Source: Chrysomallon squamiferum (lineage: Eukaryota; Mollusca; Gastropoda; Neomphalida; Peltospiridae). From it: a stretch of 64,000 nucleotides of DNA. The stretch lies in assembly GCA_012295275.1 (NCBI GenBank), contig CM022673.1, forward strand, positions 19,089,810 through 19,153,809. Direction: 5' to 3'. Shown here piece by piece: positions 40,021 through 53,106 of this stretch; position 1 is the first letter of the stretch; the number at the start of each line of letters is the position of its first letter. The notes beneath the pieces are model-generated. The model searched no databases, was not told the DNA's origin, and was given only the letters and a program-made list of their open reading frames with translations. A program made the position numbers and the translations under genes.

Positions 40021-41907
40021 ATGCATTTAACGGAAACAGTACTATTATTGCTGTGCTTGACTTCAGCGGCCGACTCGGTCACCCGCACCACGAACCAGTT
40101 TTGTACAATTCAGTTTTGCTGGGGTTTTAATTATTTTGATTTGCCGAAATATTACGGAGGGCTGTTTAAAACTAGAGATCAAATTTTACAAGAAAGTTTC
40201 AGATGGGCCGTTAGTCGACAGAGGCGATATGGACGGACACTTTTTAGGTTTTTGGGAATAATATTTAGAACGTCATATGAGTTCGGAAATGATTTTGATA
40301 TATGCTGTCCAACGTAAGTATTGTTACTATAAACCTTTCAAGTTATTTAATACAGCTGTTTGTTTTTATCTATATTTTTAATAGATATGAAACAGGTAAT
40401 AACTATGAAAATTCAGATATCATAAATTCCGAAAAGTATAAACACATAAAATAAAACTGGATTAGATCCATAAATTATGTTAAAGCATAATTAAAGGAAA
40501 ACAATGAAAATTTAAAACATTGTATTAATTCGACCATTTTTATTAGAAAGAGCTCTCAGCAATTATAGCGAAACTGAATTCAGTAATAAGCCTAAACTGG
40601 GATGTGCATGACATTCTATATGTTTTGTACTGACGTCAGACACATCTAAGAAGACGCAAAATATACAGACCCAGTAAGGCTAGAAGCTTTCATAAATATT
40701 TAAGAAAATATAACAGATATGAAAAGAAAAAATATATATTATTTTTGGCCTTTTGGCCCCATTACTGGTCAAAAAGCCTACACTTACAAACTTAAAAAGG
40801 AAATCTCAGTGTAAAATGCAGCGTTTGCAATAATGTTTTATTTATTACTTCCTAGTTTTACGTAAATATCAAACAAATATTCCTAATTTGAATTTGATGA
40901 ATATTAAAAACAGATGAAAACAATTAAATGGATATAACAACTAACTGCTTCGTTCGTCAGCTTTTCCACTGGGGGCGGGAAGGAACATTTTAAAACTAAA
41001 GTTTGAAAAATTACCTGCTGACCAGCTATGTGAATTGATATCTGATATTTAGAGGAAAGGTATTCGAACACGACTAATAGTTCATTATATCTAAACTTTT
41101 AATTTATCTAACAGTATCCTAGCTTTATAACTATGTAAATATTTATGTTTATATTTTGTGTATTGTTTCACATTTTTCCATTAAAAATTTGCGGTTTTGT
41201 TTGTTTGTTTTTTTAATCTTTATAATAACAGTAATCTTAATTTCCGCAATATTCACTTAATATCTTTTCAGTGTGACTTTTCTTATTTACTTTGTACTTA
41301 AATTTAAATGGTTCTGGGAGTTCTGGACCAGATAATCTGCAACCAAGTTAAGAAGCAGAATAAAATTTATTTTTTGTTTCTATATTGAAAATAACTGAAT
41401 TATTTTAACAGCACTCATTCCCACATTAATCCGACAACTTTGACAAATATTAACGGAGAAACACGAATTATCATCCACTTCGATCAGCTGCAACCACCTC
41501 AGTACCAGTGGATCCCAAATGCTGAATGCTCGTAAGTGTTTCTGTTTTTTTTGATAAATTGTGAAAAATGAAAATACTGCCTTTTACTAAGTATCTTACT
41601 TTTTTATTCTTTATTTCAAACTGTCTTTGTCCTTTTTGTCTACGTTCATGACTCGGTGTTTCGTTGTTGTTGTATTAATGAAGGTTTTATCATAATAATA
41701 TAATATTATTTTATTTTATTTTATTTTATTATTTATAATAATAATACAATATTATTTTATTTCAGCTCAGCTCCACATTTCTGTAATGGTGTATGCCGAA
41801 TTGAAAATATCAGCATGTATCTACTTGTTGCTGATTTTACCAAAAATCCGCCTTTTGAATTCGACACTTTTTCCATTCCTGGATACTGTTCTTGCAAAAG
41901 TTCCTGA
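40021..41907 (+). CDS. Secreted Spaetzle-like cystine-knot ligand A
   Basis: Three exons, 40021-40313, 41412-41531 and 41766-41907, join to 555 nt (184 aa). Both introns are in phase 2. The N-terminus MHLTETVLLLLCLTSAADS is a signal peptide. A pro-region contains YYGGLFKTRDQI and a dibasic RQRR, a possible furin-type site. From CCPT on, the chain has the Spaetzle/neurotrophin layout: strand NINGETRIIIHFDQL, AEC, HFC, VC, a hydrophobic YLLVADF, and the end FDTFSIPGYCSCKSS, comparable to the DtFxxPSCCxC ending of arthropod Spaetzle. Seven cysteines lie from CCPT onward. Arthropod relatives are cleaved zymogens that activate Toll receptors; that role here is inference. One N-glycosylation sequon (NIS). 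IL-17 was considered and is a poorer fit. Confidence 0.82.
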
Positions 41908-42271
41908 AATCTAAAATTATGAAATATTCACTGTAGCTTAAATGTTTAGAGAAACTGGTTCTAAATTTCGAGTTGTTCAGTATGCGACCTTTTCTAAACA
42001 GACTGAGAGCTGGTCCCCTGTTCTTCGGTGTTTTTGAGCCTTAGTGATTTTATTTTTATGTAAATGCACTCTCATTGTTATATGTTGTTTTCACAGACGA
42101 AAATACATTGTCTCGACACTAATTATAAACTACATTGAACTGCTGTTAATTTTCAAATTTTCTAAATTATACTGAACAAAAATATTATTTCAGATTACGT
42201 GGCTGGTTGCTAATTCCAAAGATGTACACTTCTCAACAATACAATATTGGAATTTATTTTTAAGTAGGGAA

Positions 42272-43171
42272 ACCGGGGAACAGAGGATCACAAATCTTCT
42301 TTTCCTGTTTTTCTTCCAGGTTAATGGCAGCATGGCTAATACCTAAACGGTTAATGATAGAGAGGGTCATTTTTGGCTGTGCGGTGTTTGAAAATTATTT
42401 TCAAAATGATTCGCTGTGACCCCACTACCGGGGTAGAGTGGATGAACAACCAGGGTACAGTGGATTAGCCCAGAGTCAGTCATTATAAACAATTACATTT
42501 TTCACACAAATCAATTTATTTGAAAGTTATAAATAATTTACAATATCTGAACTGCTTTTACATCTTGTAATTCCAAGTCCTCTGCCCGCTGCTGATCAAG
42601 TGCATCTCGTGCACCTCCTTCCACCTGTCATTCCCTCAGACGCTGCATGGAACTGGTCTACATTGGTTTGGAGCTTCGGTTTCTTTCGGCTTATCTCTGC
42701 TACGTTACTATCTGGGCCACCTTGTTTTTAAATCTTCCTTTTTCCGTTCTTCAAAAGCTATTCTTATTTCTTCCTTGATCGGGGTCCTTTTCAGGACTGT
42801 AGATTTAGACCTACCCTTCCTAAATCCTCGCTTGTTTTTTCCTTGGTGGTGCATTTGAAAGAAGCTTATTTCATCTGGGGTGACAATGCTCGAGTTTGCA
42901 TTTGAAGTGGTTGCAACTGGTTCGAATTTTGCTGGCTTCCTGTAGCTGCATTTGGAGCTTGTTTTGGCATATCTGGTTCATGTGGCTGATACACTTCGAG
43001 TTCTGTTCGGATTATCACACAGGAAGAATGGAAGACCTCAACCATCAAATACATTAGGATTGAATGGACAAACACCTTTGTTCTCGAAACCAGCTGTTAT
43101 GTTCTTGGGAGTGAAGGCCAGTGTATAAGCACTGAATATGATCTTGCAAAAGTGATCCACTGTACCCCGGT
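42272..43171 (-). mobile_element. Internally deleted pogo/Tigger-type DNA transposon
   Basis: About 24-bp inverted ends: accggggaacagaggatcac at 42272-42291 matches the reverse complement of 43148-43171, which begins ACCGGGGTACAGTGG. Two more direct copies of the end motif lie at 42427-42447 and 42449-42469. Between the ends, on minus, is the C-terminal tail of a pogo/Tigger/jerky-type DDE transposase and nothing of its N-terminal DNA-binding or catalytic part. This looks like a 900-bp deletion derivative. The coding relic is listed separately. Confidence 0.6.
42720..43165 (-). pseudogene. Transposase C-terminal fragment (pogo/Tigger-like), broken
   Basis: In minus-strand frames the conserved tail of this family is recognisable: AFTPKNITAGFENKGVCPFN at about 43055-43120, then, after a stop and a frame change, SIVTPDEISFF near 42870-42895, and KRTPIKEEIRIAFEERKKED just below it. 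At least one stop (after NPNVFDG) and one frameshift separate the blocks, and the catalytic domain is absent. It is a dead fragment. Confidence 0.75.
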
Positions 43172-46100
43172 CTACTGTGACCCATATGCGCTTCATATAC
43201 AAACCTTTTTCTAAAAATGGCAATCTGAAGACGAAAGACAATATCTTCATAATCTTCACAAAACATCCCTCTAATCAAATATTCAAAACATAATGAATGG
43301 TTTCTTAGCACTTTATGATCTATACTACATAACAAAAGTATATTAGTCAAAAAAAAAAGAAGACTTTAGCCTATTTCTGGCAGAGAACCAGCGATGTTCG
43401 TGTGAACTTTTTTCCGCCAGAGGATATTCGTGCTACATTCTGGGATAGCTCACATAAACCGGTGATGTCGATGAAAATATGCAGTCTGCTATAACAATAA
43501 CAGGACATTCCTGAAGTTATAATCTAATAAATAATGCCTAATTCTATTAAATAACGAGAGAAAAAATTACTACATTGTGGAAGAAAGAAATGGAAAAATT
43601 AAATTTCAAATCGGAGTGATCGTTAAAAATATAAAGTTTTAATGAGTTAAGTGTTAGCATCAGAAAAGTAGGTCATGTAGGTTGTGTGTTACATAATGCA
43701 GCTTGCCTAAATTTTATATTTATTATACATTTCTTGGAGGAGAAAACGTGTTTCCGAGAATTTCTATTTTAAAAAATGTATTTATTTACAGTGCGGTTCA
43801 GGTTGGAATATTAGGTCACTATTTTCATAAAGAGTAGCTAGAACATAGGTGCATTACTGAATAGTCAACATTACCTGTAACTGATTATTTATTATCAATT
43901 AATAAACACGACATCCTCTTCTATTAATAACTGGTATTAAAGTCTGGTATGTGATATAATTTAATTTCTTGTTATTATGTTTATTATTAATCCAGGACAA
44001 ATTTATTACCAACTTTAAATAAACATTTTGAATCCGATGTTAAATAACTTCTGAGTAAGAAAACAGTAAATCTATGCTATGTTATAATAAGTGTGCATAC
44101 ATTACTCTGCGTTGTTTATACGTATATATTTGGCATCAGTGGAAATTAATAAACAATCAGATGTTAAATATTGTGTTTACTTTTTTCATATTTTTGGCTC
44201 GTCAGATCTTCGAATGAACTTGTTTCCGTAACGTTATCAAACATGGACCTAATTTATACGATTTTCTATTTTAGTTGTACATAAAACACAAAAATTGGAG
44301 ACGGATCTGTCACGAATAACATAAATATGTCTAAAGACCAGTAATTCTATTCCTGTCAACTCTTCTTGCTAAAGACGAAAAAGTTGACCTATTAACCCTT
44401 TGCTATACAACGTGGATGAAGGTTCACTATTTTGTGATAGGTCGTCTAGTGCACACTGACACAATATTCACGTTAATGAAGCTACATCGTTTATATATAT
44501 ATAATGAAACAACAATACCTTTTGTTAACGTTAAACTAACTCTCCATTATAAATTATCAATTAGTGACTGCTTCATTACGCCTTAGCTTACTGTACACTA
44601 CATTCATTTATTTATTTATTTATTTATTATTATTAATTTTTTTATTATTATTTTTATTTATTTATTATTATTATTTTTTATTATTATTATTATTTATTTT
44701 TATTTTTTTATTTTTTATTTATGTTTTATGTATGACGGTAACATATATATGCAGACTATAAGAAATTCATAAGCTGATATAGAAAAAAACATTAGTGATA
44801 CTCACTAACAGTTTGCACCTCAGACCAAAAATTATAATTGTTTTATCAAAAGACTTGTTCAAATATTAATGTGTTCATTATGGCTTTGTTTCAACTTATT
44901 AGTTTCTAATTTTTGTTTTATTTGGTGATGAAAAACAGACAAAAGGAACATTCAACTAAGTGTCGTTGTACATGAATATCAACATATTAACTTGAACTGT
45001 TGAAACATATCACACAATGAACAAAAACAAAACAATAACTAACAAGCAAAATATTTCTATGATTGCAATAAAAATAAAGGAGACCTTGAAATATTGGCCT
45101 TCTAGGGCCATTAATAACATCTTGCCTACGCTGGTAAGAAAATACCTTTAGCTAAAGCTAGTCTGAACTTGGTCACTGCTCTTCTCAGTGACACATAGAC
45201 CTATTACTGGGATAACATCTGTCTGGCTAAAGTGACAAACTAATACATGTATTCTGTACAGACATGAATCAAAACAAATTTCACATTACTAAACAGTAGC
45301 ATTTTCTAACAGGGAAAGGTGGACTGGTAATTACAGAATAATTACGAACATTTTTAAATTTTACAAATTTTTGTTTGTTTGTGGGTGTTTAATACGACAA
45401 AAAAGTTAATACAAACAATTTCTGAAGTACAGAATAAATAAAAAAGTAATTAAAATAAATAAAATAAATAAAATAAAGGTTAGTTTGAACATTTTCCAGA
45501 ATGTCATTTTAAATTTTGTTTAAATAGTCTTTTTTTTCTTCTTCTTCATTTTTATTATTATTATTTTTTATCCTTGAATGAAATGCTACGTAGATAACGG
45601 GATATTTTGTTGTCTTCATAGTCTTTATTCTCCACATTTTAAATGAACTGGACCTAAAGTGTTACAAGTTTGTTTTACTTCGAACTATTAAGTGAAATAC
45701 GCATTGCCCGCATACACACACACACACACACGGTGTGTTGTTGATTAAATACGTTTTGTCAAATTATATACAAATGCACATGTCTTTTTCAGAAACTGCA
45801 ATGATAAATGAAACACACACACACACACACACACACTTGTATTTATTTATTTGTTGAAAATAAGTGGTCAAAGACAGTAAATTGTAAAAAAAAAAAAAAA
45901 AAAAAAAATTAAATTAATGAATATTGTTTTACCCGAAATGTGACGTTTTAATATGAGTCCTAGCCGTTCAGATCTCAGAAAAGTTCTGAAGTTTTATGTC
46001 ATAAGACAGTGACAGAATGACATTTAGACACACGTAGCATTCCATCTCACTACCAGACCCCTCACAGGTCTGCACTTTGTCTGAGTGCGGCGGTCAGCAG

Positions 46101-46590
46101 GTCGGACTTACTTAACCAGAATTTGAAAGATATCCACATGGTAAAATTGTTATTTACTCAGATATATATTTTATTATATACTGTCATTTTTATTGGTTTT
46201 CGATAATTTTTATAACGGAGAGAACGACAACAAACAATAATTATATATATTAAAATTAATTCAAAACTTTGCAAACGTATATATATATTTTTTTGAATTA
46301 TAGAATTTTAATACTCTTTTTATTGTAGTAGTTGCTGTTGTTATTATTAATAGTAGTATTAGTAGTATTAGTAGTAGTAGTAAAAGTAGTATTCTAGTAG
46401 TGATTGTAGAAATCTTAATTTTGATAATACCAAAAGGCTGTATTAGTAATATTGATATGGAGATAGTGATAAGAGATAATGAAAGACAGTTTCAGGGGAA
46501 ACATAGAAGAAGGTATAGTACAAATATTTGGTAATAAATATTTTTTAGTAAGTTACATCCTACATAAATTTCTCAATATTGCATTTTCAG
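43172..46590. other. Intergenic between ligand genes A and B, no gene seen
   Basis: No supported exon on either strand. It contains an ATT/ATTT-rich low-complexity stretch at 44600-44720, CA runs at 45716-45730 and 45814-45834, and a poly-A run at 45887-45907. TAG/AGT triplet runs lie at 46345-46385. Around 46080-46140 a donor-like CACATG then GTAAAA may end an untranslated exon of gene B, but this is weak. Confidence 0.5.
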
Positions 46591-46595
46591 TAAAA

Positions 46596-49500
46596 ATGCA
46601 CTTCACGGAAACTGCAATTATACTTTCTCTTGCAATGATTTTTTCAACTTCTGATCAGTTTTATCGGAGATGCACTAAGAACTTCTGTGGTAATTTCAAC
46701 TATATGGATATACAAAGATTTTACGGAGGTTTATTCAAAACAAAACAACAAATAGCTCGTGAGGAAGCTAGATGGAGGAAAACTCACCAAAGGAGGCATG
46801 GCGGCAATATGATGTTTTTCTGGGAATCAATATTTGACACTTCGTACGACAGTTCGTATGAATCTACTTCTGATAATTCTAATACGCCGAATCACGATTT
46901 CGATCAGTGTTGTCCAACGTAAGTTTTAAAGGCACAGTACTTATTTAAACACACGCACACTTACACAATATATAAACACCTAAATAACTCCATTTAAAAA
47001 AAAACAAAAAACTGATATGCCGCTTTCTCTTTTACGAAATTTAACGAAGTGAATCCATGAAAGAACCAGATTAAAAAGAAAATCATAATTCTCGCTCGTT
47101 TATAGACCTATACACTGTGTGTGTGTGTATGTGTGTGTGTGTTTGTGTGTGTGTGAGTGGGTGTGTATATTTTGAAGTGTATGTGTAAATCATAATATAT
47201 TCTGTCAATTGAACAGAGATTAAAAGTGAATAAGGAATTTATCGTTAATTATTTGGGATCCCTGCGCACGATCCTAAGATCATGCGGACTAACGAATCAT
47301 TACCCGTTTAAGGTAGCATATTTAAATACTATTACTGATACATAAAAAGTATTTACCGTATTACTTTAAAGCAAATGAAAAAAAAAAAAAAAAAAAAAAA
47401 ACCGTCAATACTTTACTAGGCAAGTTAATAATATATGTTTTAATATTTATGTGTCTTTAAAAAAGCAAAAAAATAATAATTTAGAGCGCTTTTATAACAT
47501 ATGCTACAGATTCCGCATTAACATAATCTCGCCCAGACGACAATAGGCTACAGTCGTGGGGATTGAAACTCGAAACACTCAGAAGGGTCGACAAACCTAC
47601 ACCGGTGGCTGAAGAAAATAATAAAAATTTAGGTGCGTAATTTTACTCGTAACGTTGTAAATATAGAGTTTGTATGTTAAAATATTCGTATTCCGGACAA
47701 TCTTTGAAGGAACATAAACTACACATAGTAGCAAATGCTTTTTGCATAATTAAGAATATTATACATAACGTGACTGTTCTAACTTTTAACTTCTATGTTG
47801 ACACTGTTTACTGCCAGTTCTGTTTTCTGTCTTTTTTTTTTCTTGTTTCCTTCTTTTTTATTTCCTCATTATTATTTTTGTTTTTGTTTTTGGAGGGGAG
47901 ATGTTTTTTGATAAGTCATGGTATCGGAAAATTTCGAGGTCAGTATAATTTTGCAAAAATAGCATTAATTTTCTTCCGGAAAGAAGTTAGATTTTTATGA
48001 TTTAAGTTTGTTTTTCGAAATTAATATACTTCTAATTCTGTAATAAAAAATCTGTAAGAAACGAACTGTAATTGTACTTTATTGTTTGCCAATAAAGAAC
48101 TTTTTCTTGTACTGATGGCATATCGCACGTGCTGCTAAAATCTTCAAAGGAAATGATTATTACATTGACTCTCATTGTTTAATACGTGAAAAACATTCCA
48201 TGACTGTACAGTCTGGTATTTCAGATTATATCTCTGCCTTACGATACTATCAAGTGTCCTTCGTTATCGAGTTATAATTTAAGACTGAGATGCGTTTTCG
48301 TAGAAGGCCTACACAGATATTTACGGCCATTTAGAGTTACATATCTGAAGTATAATAATAATAATAATAAAATTATTATTATTATTTAATTATTTACTTT
48401 AAATTATTAATAATTAATTAATTAATTAACTAATTTATATATTTACATTGATTTAAATAACATAAAAGTTTAATAACAATTTCATTACAAATTATTATTA
48501 TTTTTGTTTGCAGGAATCGAATGAATGATAGAATGTTTAACGATACCCCAGCATAAAAATTATATCGGTTGTTGGGTGTCAAACAAAATTAAACATAACA
48601 AAATTTACAGGAATCGCGCCTGTTAGCAATTGTTTAAATCTTGTATTTATTTATTTATTTATTTATTTTATTGACGCCTTCAAAGAACATCTGGATTCAT
48701 TACTTAATTCGATCCATCTCCCAGTTCTCGAAAGAGACTGTTGTAGACGATTTGAAAATTTTACACATTGCCTCGATTTTGTATTATTATTCTTTATTTT
48801 TAAATAAAATTAATTAAATAAATTATATTCTGAGATTAATGAGTTTACTGTAAAACTTCTATTACTGTTTTTATTTTAAATGCTTCCCTTAAAGCGGTTA
48901 TTCCTTGTGTTTTGATTTTAAATAGAAAATTAAAATTTATAATAAATTTGAAATTATTCCGATACTTGTTACCGGATTTTCTTATGAAACTAGGTAAAAT
49001 TACGATTAGTGTAAATTAGGTTTCTAACAACGGTAAGATTATGAAATGTGTTACTTCTAGTTCCCGGTCTCACGTCAATCAGACTGTCATGAGAAACATT
49101 AATGGAGAAACTCGAGTGATTGTACACCTTGACCAGCTAACCCCGCCTCAGTATCAGTGGATACCACATGCAGAGTGTTCGTAAGTACTAAACATAACAC
49201 TCACTCGTCTAAACTGAACTAATTTAGTGGTAATTCAAGCTTTATCTATATATAACCTAAATAAATAAATGATAACATTCATCACAGTAATGACGAAAAT
49301 CCCACCATGGCCGTAATTAGACTCTTTTTCAAATGAGGCAAAAACACTTAATCGCCGAGCTCCGACTTGAAAGATTTTAATGACAATATACATTGCATCA
49401 CGGCGGGAACCGGGTTAAGACTGAAACGTGAAAAGGATTCTGTATGTCTTAAATCATCAGGTGTTCGATAAACCTGTTTGATGTCTACGTCTTTGAAGTC

Positions 49501-49926
49501 GGTTATGACTTTAATCGCAACGCTCTCGCTAGACTTCAAACGGTAGCCGTAGACATAAACGAATTCTGTCGTTTCTGTCGGAATAGAAATCTTTGTTTCA
49601 TATTTTTAAAATAAAATCTTTGTATATATATATAAAATCTACAATTTCGGTATGAGGCCATGCACGTAAAATTCTAAATTTATAACATTTAATTTACAAT
49701 AGAAAAACTTAGAAATTATTTATATGTATTTTAATCTTAGGAAAACAACAATTCGTATAATTTATCAAAAACTGCGGTATGTACATTTTTTAGACTGGCG
49801 ACGACGTGTTGCTCTCAGTATCTTTATTATCCTTAATACTGGTTCTAAATGTAACACTGAGTCAAACAATTTTTCTAATAAATACAATCATTTTACTTAT
49901 AAAATAAATCACAGTCTTAAAATATA

Positions 49927-50011
<85 letters not shown>

Positions 50012-50255
50012 AATGATTAACCAGTATTTAATGTATGTATGTGTGTGTGTGTGTATATATATATAAAATATTATCTTATGATCAGACTGATGTTAATACT
50101 TTGTGTTTTTCAGGTCAGCGCCACACTTTTGTTTTGGAACTTGCAAACTAGAGAATATTACACTATATTTGCTAGTAGCGGACTTCACTAAATGGCCTCC
50201 TTTCGAATTCGACAGATTTTCAGTGCCAGGCTACTGTTCGTGTAAGAGTTCATAG
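46596..50255 (+). CDS. Secreted Spaetzle-like cystine-knot ligand B
   Basis: Paralogue of the ligand at 40 kb with the same architecture: exons 46596-46918, 49061-49180 and 50114-50255 join to 585 nt (194 aa), both introns in phase 2, and the second and third exons have exactly the same lengths (120 and 142 nt). The start is at MHFTETAIILSLAMIFS, four residues shared with gene A's MHLTET; an upstream in-frame extension is discarded because TTTTCAG lies directly before TAAAAATG. From CCPT on it is about three-quarters identical to gene A by eye, with the same seven cysteines and the end PGYCSCKSS. The region before CCPT has an insertion rich in Ser, Thr and Asn and lacks the RQRR motif (HQRRHGG instead). 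Poly-A signal AATAAA at 50336-50341. Confidence 0.82.
47470..47600 (-). mobile_element. Possible tRNA-derived SINE relic in gene B intron 1
   Basis: On minus, GAGTTTCAATCCCCACGACTG (complement of about 47552-47572) resembles a decayed tRNA B box with its flanks, and a locally GC-richer block of about 130 bp surrounds it within AT-rich intron. No clear A box, tail or target duplication was found, so this is weak. Confidence 0.2.
49307..49660. mobile_element. Short inverted-repeat element, copy 2, inside ligand gene B intron 2
   Basis: Longer relative of the element at 34323-34600, sharing its blocks in order: atggccgtaattagactctt, aaatgaggcaaaaac, gtcggttatgactttaatcg, tagacttcaaacggtagccg and tttcggtatgaggccatg. 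It keeps about 120 bp of middle sequence that the other copy lacks. Left and right ends share the inverted ATGGCC motif. It lies in the second intron of ligand B, between exons at 49180 and 50114. Confidence 0.65.
49929..50008. repeat. Poly-A tract interrupted once
   Basis: Nearly 80 bp of A with a single GATT interruption, within intron 2 of ligand B, followed by (GT)n and (TA)n near 50035-50065. No upstream retro-element body was recognised, so a retroposition tail is only one possibility. Confidence 0.9.
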
Positions 50256-50353
50256 AAATCAGATCATTTTGTAAATGATATGCCACAATATAGAGAAAGG
50301 AACATCATCTTACAAAGATGTTTTAAAATAGGAACAATAAACCGAACACACCT

Positions 50354-50357
<4 letters not shown>

Positions 50358-50421
<64 letters not shown>
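50358..50421. repeat. (TAA)n microsatellite
   Basis: About 21 uninterrupted TAA triplets immediately downstream of the poly-A signal of ligand gene B. Confidence 0.95.
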
Positions 50422-50423
<2 letters not shown>

Positions 50424-51863
50424 TATTTGTCTTCTGTTTGAGTATAATCCATAAGAAGATCAGCTTTTCGGTAAGGTTTACGTACAACTTAATAAACAAT
50501 ATATATCGGTTTTGTTATTTTAGTAATTGTTTCAATTTATCTCGATTCAGTAAAGAAAACATTTATTACGATCAATTCAGAGATAACTGTAAGATAATAC
50601 GAGTATGTGTTTGAGTGTGTATGGGAGAGTATGTACATTTTGATTATGATTTGTGGAGGTCCACTAACATACAACAGCCAAACATAAAATTAATCTCACA
50701 CACCCAGACACACACACAAGACACACAATCAATGCATTTAGCCATAACAATCCTGTCGTTAGGTAACAAGTATCTATTGATGTTGGAAATGTGTACCTAT
50801 TATACAGGTGGCTGGAAAAAAAGTCACATGAAAATAAGTCATAGAAAAAAGTCATAAAATGTATGGGTTTGTAAAGTATTGAATGTGGCATCATAATATG
50901 CATGGGGTAATTGTTAAGATTACTGATTAGGCTACATTGAAGAAAGATGCTTCATATTGTGCAGGGGTGGTGACTTGTTACACTTATTAATTAGGATCAG
51001 TTAGGCAGGATTAGGTCTAGCTTAGATTTAAACTAAGGGCTTTCTTTTGTAAAAGATTTATAAAAGGTCCCAGGTTAAAATGTGTTTCACTCTATATTCT
51101 CCAGCTTTATGTAGTATCAGAAGTATGTTTAATATGGAAATTATTCATAGCAGTAAGGGTGGTAACAAAATCTGTAATGAGGGGTTTTATGTATACCAAA
51201 CATGCAACTCGCAAAATAAAGTTGTGTTTTTTTTGCCTGTGACTGTTTTCCTAGAATCATTATACAGTCTAAGACTGCGTTCATTTGAAACACAGACACC
51301 GTGTTTACGCATAACCGTGTTTAGTTTTTCTCAGGCAGATGAAGGCATTCATGAATACCAAACATAATTCGACACGGGGCCTGGACATAATATAAAGTGA
51401 CGTATAACACACTTTGTGCACATTTTTTAATGTCGTTGTTACCTTCTTTTATTAGACGACGAAAAACTCTTTGTTGTTATCCATATTTTTATTGTAATGT
51501 CATGTATACACCCATTAATAAAACACATAACAATATATAAGCTGGAAGGGTGGAGCATAACGCACAGTCGGGGTCAAAAGTCTACTCCATAAATATCAGC
51601 TGTATGTCAATTCACGCAGCTGGTTACTTAGTACTTTATTAGCTTGCATTTGCATATATGGCAGTAGTAATGAAATAATAAATCTATCTATCAGTAAAAT
51701 AGTGCGGTTGTTTTCATTCAGTTTTGGAATTAAATTTCCTTTTCCCTTTTTTAATTTTACATTACAAACCAGGGTACTGTCATCGGCTATGTCCATAGAT
51801 AAAGTTATTTTGTCAAAGCTAGTGAAAGCTATTTTTTTTTCGCCATTTTATAGGAGGTCTTTC

Positions 51864-51901
<38 letters not shown>

Positions 51902-51923
51902 AGCTGGCTTATTTTGCATGAAC

Positions 51924-52034
<111 letters not shown>

Positions 52035-52394
52035 AATACAATCAGGGTGACAGATTCCTCTTCAAATTATCTTTGAGGAGAGAAAGAGTCTGAAATAAAT
52101 CCATGTGTTTATCATGTCTTAATAAGAGCATGACAAGTTTCACTCCTTCATATTTGAATACGGAATCAATTTTATACTTGGATGTATTTTTGCAAATGGT
52201 TTTTTAATGTTTCATTTTATTTCCTGCGGATATCTTAGATATGCATATCTGCAGTTAAATTTATTTCCACACAGTTCATTTAGTACAGTGTATGGATGAA
52301 GCAAACAATGTCATGTATCACACTAAATATAAGGAATACAAATGCTAGATGTAAATTAATTACATTACAAAATGAAGTATAGGAAATAAATGGG

Positions 52395-52495
<101 letters not shown>

Positions 52496-52628
52496 AGATT
52501 TCATTTTATTTTATTTAAAAAAAAAAAATTTAACATAATATTCATCATAAACCGTCCAGAAGGATTATTTAATGTGATAATTAAAAAACAATAAACAATT
52601 AAACGTTTTTCTTAAACCCTCACTAATA

Positions 52629-53062
52629 TTATATGTTCTTGCATGAACAATAAGCAGGAAGTTCAAAGCGGTCAAAGGTGAAAGGCGCCAACATATTTGA
52701 GAAATCAGCAACAAGCAGAAAGAACGTCTGTTTCTCTTGATGGCATTTAACTGAACACGAACCAGGACCATTTCTGTAAAACAAAAACAAACAGACTATA
52801 TTTTCTTTCAAAGCAGACATTAAAACATCTAGGATATATTTCATTTTACTATATGAACAAATCGACAGCAAGAAGATATTGGTGGCAGCTCCTGAGTACA
52901 TATTCTAAAAGAATCGTTTCTTCTGTTTTCCTGTCTGTACAGTAAAATTTGAACTTCAATGGATCTTTTAATTTTTTATATATTTTTGTTTGTTTCCTTT
53001 TCATTGATACATTAAATACCACCACCACCACCACCACCACCACCACCACCACCACCACCACC

Positions 53063-53106
<44 letters not shown>

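Noticed and set aside
40021-41907. IL-17 family assignment for the ligand cluster
   Set aside because: IL-17 ends in a GCTC(V) motif with serines replacing knot cysteines; the order C-C, EC, FC, VC, YCSC and the DTFSIPGYCSC ending fit Spaetzle better. A profile search would settle it.
44564-44761. Leucine/isoleucine/phenylalanine-rich membrane-like frame
   Set aside because: A low-complexity ATT/ATTT tract, not a gene.
46479-46595. In-frame N-terminal extension of ligand B
   Set aside because: It contains a TTTTCAG acceptor directly before TAAAAATG and no counterpart in gene A; it is most likely intron.
49929-50008. Poly-A as tail of a processed retrogene or LINE
   Set aside because: No retro-element or cDNA-like sequence precedes it and no target duplication was seen.
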